Assembly: GCA_963920525.1 (NCBI GenBank) | Contig: OY986437.1 | Span: 195,195,511 to 195,259,510, forward strand | DNA: 64,000 nucleotides | Source: Dichetophora obliterata | Taxonomy: Eukaryota; Arthropoda; Insecta; Diptera; Sciomyzidae | Direction: 5' to 3' | Part shown: positions 56,930 through 64,000 of the stretch, piece by piece | How positions within the stretch are numbered: position 1 is the first letter of the stretch | Layout: each line of letters opens with the position of its first letter | Made by a program: the position numbers and the translations under genes | Notes under the pieces: model-generated | Databases searched by the model: none | What the model was told of the DNA's origin: nothing | Seen by the model: the letters and a program-made list of their open reading frames with translations, nothing else

Positions 56930-57400
56930 ATCAAAAGGTAAAGATTTCGATCCGCGATACATCAGGAAAACGGTCAAACATGGTGGCGGAAACATAATGG
57001 TCTGGGAATGCTTTCCCACTATGGCGTGGTCCCAATATTTCGTATTCAGGACATTATGACCCGATTCGAATATGTGGAAATATTACAAGGAATAATGTTG
57101 CCTTACGCAAGTGAAGAAATGCCCTTAGTTTGGCGGTTCCAACAAGATAATGACCCCAAACACTCATCGAAGATGGTAAAGGATTTTTTCAGGACAACAA
57201 AATCGACTGTATAACCAATAACCAAACTTTTAAAAATAAGGACGATTTGTGGGAAAAAGTTCAGCAAGCATGGTAAATTATACCATTGGAGACGTGCCCG
57301 AATTTAGTTACGTCCATGCCTAGAAGAATTCAGGCTGTTTTGAACAATAATGGCGGATATTCAGGATACTGGTTTGCACTAAGCTGAGGTATTCTCAAAA
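56930..57400 (+). pseudogene. Tc1-like transposase, C-terminal half
   Basis: Right of the insert: KGKDFDPRYIRKTVKHGGGN, IMVWECF, YVEILQGIMLPYA, FQQDNDPKHSSKMV (second Asp), then FRTTKSTV and a stop. The PDLNPIEN block with the catalytic Glu is missing, so a short internal deletion lies near 57205. A final part, NKDDLWEKVQQAW then PNLVTSMPRRIQAVLNN, reaches about 57365. The gene was dead independently of the insertion, though the order of events is not known. Confidence 0.8.
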
Positions 57401-57760
57401 CAATAAATAAAATGCAATTATCTAATTTTTTTCTTTAGAATCTGCCGGTGTACCTATTTTTATGGCCACATGAAAATCATTGTCATTATCTATTGTTATA
57501 AATTACTTATTTTTCTTTATATTTGTTTGGAATTCAAATTGTTTTTCTTATTTTTAATATATTGAACTCTGAAATTATAATTACTTTTTTACAAAAAAAT
57601 ATGTGAATAATAAATTATTTCAAAAAACTCACTAAAGCCCTGGTGTACCTATTTTTTTGTCCAAATGTGTATTTTTTAATTTTTTTTACATTATTTTCAC
57701 TCAAATCCAAATTGAAGTTTTTTTTTGCCATGTTATTTATAGTTAATTTGAGAGAGAAAC

Positions 57761-57941
57761 ATGGATTTCGATGAAGTTATCGAAAAGTTTTTATATCTGT
57801 AAGCAAGTAAGAAGAAATTTTAAATCTTGATGGCACTTGACATCACTAAATAATTTTTTTATATTTTTCAGTCACCGAATCGATGTTTTTAAAAGTAAAA
57901 AAGTTAAATATACTCGATGCATCTTAATAAGATTATTATAA
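57761..57941 (+). other. Candidate two-exon micro-ORF
   Basis: ATGGATTTCGATGAAG opens a frame to TATCT|GTAAGC (donor at 57799). A tract ending TTTTTCAG (57871) precedes TCACCGAATCG, which keeps the frame open to TAA at 57939. That would give 38 residues with a 73-bp intron. Both splice signals are good, but the peptide is not recognised and could be the start of a lost gene or chance. It lies just outside the Tc1-like element. Confidence 0.25.
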
Positions 57942-58387
57942 CTATCAAAAATATGTGGTATAATTTAACTTTAGGGTCCGGACCCAAAGATTTTTTTATC
58001 TTATATGTATTAAATGTATTTAGGCCTTCTAAGCCTAAGCACATTGTCGAGTTTGCTCTCGATTGGCTTAGGAGATAAAATTCAAGGAAACTTCAAATTT
58101 CAATGCGAATTTTTTAATGCGTGGAAGCTGATGTCCCCCTTTTACGATATAATAATATCCCCAAATGTGATCTTGTTAAATAAAAAAATGCAGTGCAGTT
58201 TCATATTATGTAAAGCAAGTGCTTTTTATTCAGAATAACATGAACGCGTAGAATCAGAAGATTCTGCCTCAGTTTATTATGCCATGTGAGCTCTTACTGG
58301 AAACTTAGAACATCCCTGTAGAAAATTGTTCCGGAGCTAGTTCCAAGCAGGACCATTACTGGTCCGTCTACAGTACCCTTTTACATT

Positions 58388-59610
58388 GGTTCAGGGAAAT
58401 AACGCCCAATGAAATAACACCCAAAATAAATTAAATAAAGCCCAAAAATTTTCCATAAAAATTTGGGCGTTATTTCATAATGAAATAAGGCCTAAAATTT
58501 TGGGCTTTATTTCATTGAAATTGGGCTTTATTTAATTTTTCTATTTGGAGCATTACTTCGTTATCATTCAGATATAACTCTTTTTATGTGAACTATTTGT
58601 CATCAAAATGTTAGCTCAATTTCAAATTCAATTCAGAAGTACTGTAGACAACGAAGCCAGTATTGGACTTACTAAGGGGTTGTAGTCCCTAAGCAGCGGC
58701 CGAAGGCCGCCTATGAAAAATAGCATTATATCCAAAAGTACTGTAAAATGAAAAAAGGGCATGTCCGTATGAAGGTTTTAAAATTCCGTACAAGGGAAAA
58801 CTATTTTACCGGCCAAATATCATTTTATGTGGTGGGGCAATATTTCATATTAAAAAAAGATCCCAAATTTGGGCCCTTATTTAATTTTCCATTTTGTGTC
58901 CATTTTTCCAGAGGTCTAGAGCCTTCCCTGCTCGCTTTATGGTCGCGGCCAGAAGAACCACAATTGTTCTCTTCAATATTCTGAAATCTTAATTCATCAC
59001 TTCCGTTTAGGTTTGATTTCATAATGAACATACCCCTAAATGTCAGGTTTTATTTCATCTTTTCTTTAGGTCTTGTTTCACCAGGAATTAGGAGTTATTT
59101 CATCTTTCAACGTTAGGACTTATTTCATTTACTGTTAGGCTGCCCACAGAGTAAACGCCGAAGCAGGCAGGCAAGCAGGCAGGCCCTGCGAAGAAACGAG
59201 ATAGAAATAACTTTTTTCTCTCTTGTTCACATAGTTTTCCTGTGCCTGTCTGCCTGCCTGTCTGCTTCGGCGCTTACTATGCGGGCAGCCTTGGGAGTTA
59301 TTTCACGGAGCCGGTAAAATTTTCCCAATTTTTTTTCAAAAGATTTTGGGTCTTATTTTATTTTCGGTTTGGGCATTATTTAATTTTTTGGGCTTAATTT
59401 CATTTTTAATTTTGGGCGCTATTTCATTTTTTAAGCCCAAAATATTTTGGGTCTTATTTCATTTTCAGTTTGGGCATTATTTCATTTTGTTTTTGCTTTA
59501 TTTCACTTGTTATTTTGGGCGTTATTTCATTTTTTATGACCAGAATGTTTTGAGCTTTATTTCATTTTTTATTTTGGGCGTTATTTCATTAGGCATTATT
59601 TACCTGAACC
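58388..59610. mobile_element. Foldback element with 9-bp target duplication
   Basis: GGTTCAGGGAAATAACGCCC at the left mirrors GGCATTATTTACCTGAACC at the right. TTTTACATT flanks both ends (58379-58387; 59611-59619). A 9-bp duplication fits Mutator-like elements best; 8 bp (hAT) is possible if one base belongs to the end. The arms are built from repeats such as GGGCGTTATTTCATTTT and TTTTGGGCTTTATTTCATT (and inverse AAATGAAATAAAGCCC). No transposase. A smaller palindrome sits inside at 59138-59290 and a GCGGCCGAAGGCCGC hairpin at 58694. Confidence 0.8.
59138..59290. repeat. 153-bp palindromic MITE-like insert
   Basis: GGCTGCCCACAGAGTAAACG at the left mirrors CGCTTACTATGCGGGCAGCC at the right; inward, CGAAGCAGGCAGGC pairs with GCCTGCCTGTCTGCTTCGG. 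GC-rich against its AT-rich host element, so most likely a separate insertion. No clear target duplication. Confidence 0.65.
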
Positions 59611-60000
59611 TTTTACATTGATCGGACTGACGCATTTTACGTGTTGATATCATAGAAAAAGGTTATTGCAACCAAAAACATTCCTTTTTCATTTTATTTG
59701 AACTTGTTCCATTATGAACATATTCAAACCAGAGCTGGGTATTTTGCGTTAACAATTATTTTCCAATTACAATTACAGTAATCGTAATCTTTAAAAATTA
59801 ACGATTACGATTGCTGTAATTGTAATATAAGAAAAGTATTATTACGATTATTGTAATCGGTATACTCGCAAATTACAATTACGATTACTGTACTTGTAAT
59901 AGAAAAATCTATTGGTTACAATTACAACAATCGTAATAAATGAAAATGACAATTAAAATTACTGCAATCGTTATCATATTTTTTGTAATTTAATTTCTTA

Positions 60001-60972
60001 CCCCCGTATTCATAAACCTGTTTTAGCGATAGTTATACAGTGAAAAACATTTTGTTATGCATAAACGTATGTTATCATCAACGTTCTAAGAGTATTTTAA
60101 CGATCGTTAAAATCAATCTGAACATCGTTCCTACTCGTTCCTCGTCGTTGTTTTGTTCAAAGGGGTTGATTCTTGCTCTATACATTTTTCGGCGCTTTGG
60201 AAAAGGATCCTCTTCTTCCACTAAAGTGCAGATAATCAAAATATTGAACATGTCCATTGCTTTTATATATTTGTTTACTTTTCACTTCACTTTTTTTGCT
60301 TTTTTAATGCCTAACATAACTTGTCAAAATCAGCTATGGGTGTTGTTACGGTGGTCGTCATATGATCCCTGGTCATGACACTTTTTACTCTCTTTTTTCG
60401 TTTGATGAACTGTGTGACGAAAGTATGCTATGCTGGTGGTCATATGATGCCTAAGCACCAGTACACTTTTTGCTACTTTAAGTATTTTTACAACCGACGT
60501 GTTGCTATTAAGCAGGTTTCATTACTGCTTTCATACATTTTATACTAAAAGTGTACTATTTTCGTGCCTAAACACAAATATTGTGAATAAGTTCACAACG
60601 CAACAATAGTTTGATACCATGATTTCATATTTTTGTCAAATCATTTGGTGACCGTGGTGGTGAAAATTGACTCTCTTGCTCTCGCTCTCAAATTGTTAAT
60701 ATACATTGAAACAACAACAATGCATGACCATGATGAGCCTATGACCGCCACCGTAACAGGGCACTTTCTGGCGACAAAAAGTCTGTTTTTCGTCAAGTTC
60801 TTTCGTTAAGCTGTCAGCTGATGAAGTGTTGCCTACTGTTTTTAAAAAATTCCCATATTGCTTAAAATGCTCTTAAAATACGTTTATGCATAAACAGCAT
60901 TTTAAGGGATAGTTTGTGTTCTAACTAAAACAGTTTTTAACGAGTGCATAACAAATGTAATGAATACGGCCG
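60001..60972. mobile_element. Palindromic element with TTA flanks (PIF/Harbinger-like)
   Basis: CCCCCGTATTCATAAAC at the left resembles the inverse of the right end CATTACATTTG...GAATACGGCCG (common core CGTATTCAT). TTA lies on both sides (59998-60000; 60973-60975), as in PIF/Harbinger insertions. Further matched inner pairs are TTATGCATAAACGT (60053/60885) and TTACGGTGGTCGTCATATGA (60345) against ATGACCGCCACCGTAAC (60738). No transposase is seen. Confidence 0.55.
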
Positions 60973-61071
60973 TTAATATTTAAGTTACATCACAAATAAC
61001 GGCGTTTCAAAAAAAAAATGTTTATGTGAAAGTCATGTAATTTAAATGTTGTTTTATGTTTCTCCTTACTA

Positions 61072-62517
61072 AAAAGCACAAACCAACTTGTAGCCAAACT
61101 TGAAAAAGCAAGCTTTAGCTAGCCTGCAAAAATACACAACAAATACAAGTCATATCCATGCTTGCTCGTAGGCTTAGCTTTACTTTGTCGGAGAGAAAGT
61201 TGAAAAGTTTGAAACGATCGGCAAAAGCTTGTAAGCTCGCAAGTATGCAATTAATTGAATTTAAAGCAAGAACCCAAAAAATTCAATGAGCTTGTATAGA
61301 GAAAACTTAAGCGTAATAGGACTTTTAAGGGTTCTGTGGACTCCGTGGTTGGCAGTTTTAGGGGGTAGCTGATTTCGGAATTGAATTCAAAATTTAAAAT
61401 TCAGGATGCCGGCTAGAGTTACCAATTAGATTTTTTAGGTATTTTTGCGAATTCTTGTAATTTTGTAATTCTGACAACGGATTTGGTTTCGAATTTAATG
61501 TCACAGTTTTAAAACTTATGATGGAGGTTGGGGTTTCCACCTAAATTTTTAGCACAGTATTTCAACCTAGTAAAATTTATTTTTATTAGTTTTAACAAAT
61601 TCAGAGGGTCACTGATTTCGAACCTGAAATCAGAATTTTAAAAATCGATATGGTTAATAGGTGGCAACCCTATTTTACAAAATACTGACTTCATATTTGA
61701 AATCAATTAGAGGGTCACACTGTTAAATGATGTTTAAAACTCATAACAAAAATTTCATAATTTTTAAATTCTGACAACGGAATCGGATTTAGCGTCCCAT
61801 TTTTATCTAGTGTTCGCACCAGCACCAAATTCGTAAAATAAAAAAATTAGGTGGCAACCCTATTCACCATATTAAATTTTCAAATTCTGAATTCAGATTC
61901 GAAATCAGCGACCCCCTAACACTGTTAAATGATGTTTAAAACTCTTAAAAATACGTTGTACTAGGTGGAAATACAGTACTAAAAATTTAGGTGGCAGCCC
62001 TAACCTCCATCTTTAATTTTAAAACTGTGACAATAAATTCGAAACCAAATCCGTTGTCAGAATTTCAAAATTACTAGAATTCGCAAAAATACAAAAAAAT
62101 CTAGGTGGCAACTCTATCCGGCATCTCGAATTTTAAATTTTGACATAAATTTCGAAATCAGCTACCCCCTAAAACTGCCAACCACGGAGTCCACAGAATG
62201 CCTTAAAAGTCTTAATACGCTTAAGCTTTTTCTACAGAAGCTCATTGAAGTTTTTGGATATTTACCTTAATTGGATGCTTGCCTTCAATTCCAAGCATTT
62301 TAAGATTTTTGACGAAGGCATCAAGTTTTTCTTTACTTGGAACTTCGTGCCGTTTGCTTGTAAGCTAGCATACTTGCAAGTCGGAAGCTCTCGTGGGCTT
62401 ATTTGTATTCAAGTTCATGTTATACGTGATTGAAAATTATCAAGCTCAAGCAAGCTTGAACTTGTATTTTAAGCAAGTACTTGAAGTCTATTTCAATAAG
62501 GCTTGTGCTGTTCTCTG
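61072..62517. repeat. Foldback element, copy 2 (family of 3709-5290)
   Basis: The same arms as copy 1: GACTCCGTGGTTGGCAGTTT near 61338 against CTGCCAACCACGGAGTC near 62176, and AATTCAATGAGCTTGT near 61280 against its inverse near 62240. The right end TGTGCTGTTCTCTG (to 62517) equals the inverse of the copy 1 left end CAGAGAAC.GCACA. The left end near 61072 (AAAGCACAAACC) seems shortened. Inserted within the hAT-type element 59730-63079. Confidence 0.8.
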
Positions 62518-63087
62518 ATATAAATCAAAACGAACTCAATAATAAGGAATGCATAAATTGATACGAGAGAAAAACCAATTAATTCTGAAATATTAAAAAT
62601 CAATATTTGCCCTAAATAAGACTTATTTTTTGAATGAAAAATCGGAAAGAGCATGCCACCGTGGACGGCATCAAAAAAAAAAGAATTACAAAGATAATCA
62701 TTCCAGCAGGGCCCTACTACAAATAAAGATTCTAGAAAAGAGTCTTTGTAAATTGCATCATGAAAAAGACAGATTTATGCAGTAATTCAATTACAAAAAG
62801 AATGATTACCATTACAGTGATCGTAATTATAATTCTGCAGTATTACAATTACTGTAATCGGAAAAAAAATTTTTGACTGTAGTCGTACAGTAATTGTAAT
62901 TGACTTTTTTAATAATTACGATTACTGTAATTGTATTTGAAAATATCTCGATTATGATTACAGTAATTGTAATCTTTATTTTTTAAGATTACGATTGTAC
63001 TTTGTAATTGAAATTGTAATTTATGTGTAATCAATTACGAAAGTAAATTATGAAAGTAATTGATTACATCCCAGCTCTGATTCAAAC

Positions 63088-64000
63088 TGGTACTTTTTGC
63101 TAAGGTCGTAAAGTAGATCTAAAAGTGGTTTCAAATTATTCAAACGTTAGAGGCATTTGATTCTTATCTCTTGCATGTACATGCAGAAAAAGAATATATT
63201 TGACACAAACATAACATCGAAGGGTACTGTTATATACAAGAAATGTGTTTTTATTTTATTTGTAATGTTCACTGCAAATAAGCTTATTTGTTGCAATAAA
63301 TATATTATGTTTACTGAAACATAAAATTATTTTTGTGGTAAGAAAAATACTAATTTTTTGCTATATTGTATTTTACTTACTTATTATTATTACTTAATTT
63401 GTTCCTTTTTTGCTCTTTGAGGTTTTGCCATTGTTTTCGGCTGAACAGAAATATTAATTCAATTGAAAAAACTTTTTGAAAAACTTTTTGTGTTCCGGAC
63501 TGGGATTGAACCGTGGCTCTTTCGCTTACGAGCCAAGCACATTACCAGTAGGCTACGGCCACCACCAATCAGCTCCTGACTAAAGCTACTGACAAGCATG
63601 GTATTACTTTCAGAAGCATAAAATATGAACATTGTGGACTTATTTTTCCGCATTGAAACATTGAAATGCTTGTCACAAAAATAGCAATATGTATAATAAA
63701 CAAAATATGGTCAGAATTGCGAAATATATTTACGGTGAATAGAAATATGTTTGCTACAATCAAAATCGAAAGTGTCATTTTTCTGCGTGTATTACAAAAA
63801 AAACAGTGCATCAGGTGAAAGATGATCCATTTCTTTTATTTTATGTAGTTACTTTTTTTAATTCATTCAGAAACTTACCTCTGTTGAATTCTTGAAAATT
63901 ATTCCTCAAACAGTTTTAAAATTAAAAAATTGCCACAACACGTGTTCAGATTTAATTTATTTTTGCCAGTATAAATTTTGACAAGAAAACAAAATGAAAT
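63088..64000. other. No gene recognised; contains a tRNA-like sequence
   Basis: AT-rich sequence right of the foldback element. Apart from the tRNA-like sequence at 63488-63563, only short open frames without motifs are present. Confidence 0.45.
63488..63563 (-). other. tRNA-Thr(CGT)-like sequence, probably a pseudo-tRNA
   Basis: On the minus strand GTGGCCGTAGCCTACTGGTA resembles acceptor and D arms, TTGGCTCGTAAGCGAA an anticodon arm with CGT, and CACGGTTCAATCCCAG a T arm (B box GGTTCAATCC). Acceptor pairing (GTGGCCG with CGGAACAC) is imperfect. It resembles the sequence at 40033-40110, indicating a dispersed tRNA-derived family. Confidence 0.45.

Larger units (their letters stand above)
51891..57669 (+). 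mobile_element. Tc1-like element interrupted by a mini-Polinton
   Basis: CACATCTGGACAAAACAATA at the left mirrors TATTTTTTTGTCCAAATGTG at the right, each flanked by TA (51889-51890; 57670-57671). An inner copy occurs on each side (GTGGACAAAAAATAGGTACA near 52079; TGTACCTATTTTTATGGCCAC near 57449, cited in part), again the IR/DR pattern. Without the 4,213-bp insert and its 6-bp duplication the element is about 1,560 bp, the normal Tc1 length. The transposase lies in two parts, left (52245-52704) and right (56930-57400) of the insert. Confidence 0.88.
59730..63079. mobile_element. hAT-type foldback element with 8-bp target duplication and nested inserts
   Basis: The ends CAGAGCTGGGTATT and (inverse) CAGAGCTGGGATGT are flanked by ATTCAAAC on both sides (59722-59729; 63080-63087). 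CAGAG ends plus an 8-bp duplication are hAT features. Subterminal regions (59750-59990; 62770-63060) are arrays of ATTACAGTAATCGTAAT palindromes. Between them are two inserts, at 60001-60972 and 61072-62517; without them the element is about 900 bp. No coding content. Confidence 0.85.

Overview
The window looks like an insect genome, most likely a higher fly. It is very AT-rich, has GTTGTT-type microsatellites, short GT-AG introns (one of 55 bp), and is dominated by DNA transposons of the Tc1, hAT, Helitron and piggyBac types plus non-LTR retrotransposons. No bacterial-type operon, rRNA or CRISPR array is present. All calls are by eye; no database search was run.

Only one convincing host gene is visible. 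It lies on the minus strand at about 29.9-35.1 kb: four coding exons (34728-34007, 33945-33346, 33279-30740, 30684-29892) with phase-compatible splice sites and at least one 5' UTR exon. They encode at least 1,551 residues of a Ser/Arg/Pro-rich, probably disordered protein that continues into an exon further left, not found. I cannot name it.

0-29 kb: Tc1 and hAT remnants with a large foldback repeat (about 3-6.2 kb); palindromic, tRNA-like and tandem repeats (7.1-9.6 kb); a decayed transposase-like gene (10.9-12.2 kb); a Tc1-like transposase split by a minus-strand non-LTR element with RT and RNase H (12.9-16.3 kb); a second non-LTR element (16.5-20.1 kb); tandem repeats; another Tc1 remnant; a piggyBac-type MITE with TTAA ends (22.6 kb); and a GC-richer block of unknown origin (25.7-28.75 kb).

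36-51 kb: a hAT-type foldback element with an 8-bp target duplication (36558-37920), an ATTCATT palindrome interrupted by a Helitron (40761-43517), a second Helitron-like element on the minus strand, a hAT remnant (47.3-48.35 kb), and a Tc1-like element with both ends preserved (49751-51405).

51.6-57.7 kb is the most interesting part. A Tc1-like element (51891-57669) has been entered by a 4,213-bp element (52711-56923). This has 891-bp inverted repeats that look identical, AG...CT termini and a perfect 6-bp target duplication TTGTTT. Between the repeats are two divergent genes whose sequences resemble the minor (penton-like) and major (double jelly-roll-like) capsid proteins of Polinton/Maverick elements, around an 11-bp tandem repeat. 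No polymerase, integrase, ATPase or protease is present. I read it as a miniature, capsid-only Polinton derivative. The ends are seen directly; the capsid assignment is inference.

58-63.1 kb holds two more complete foldback elements: one with a 9-bp duplication TTTTACATT (58388-59610) and one with an 8-bp duplication ATTCAAAC (59730-63079). The second contains a TTA-flanked palindromic element and a second copy of the foldback family first seen at 3.7 kb.
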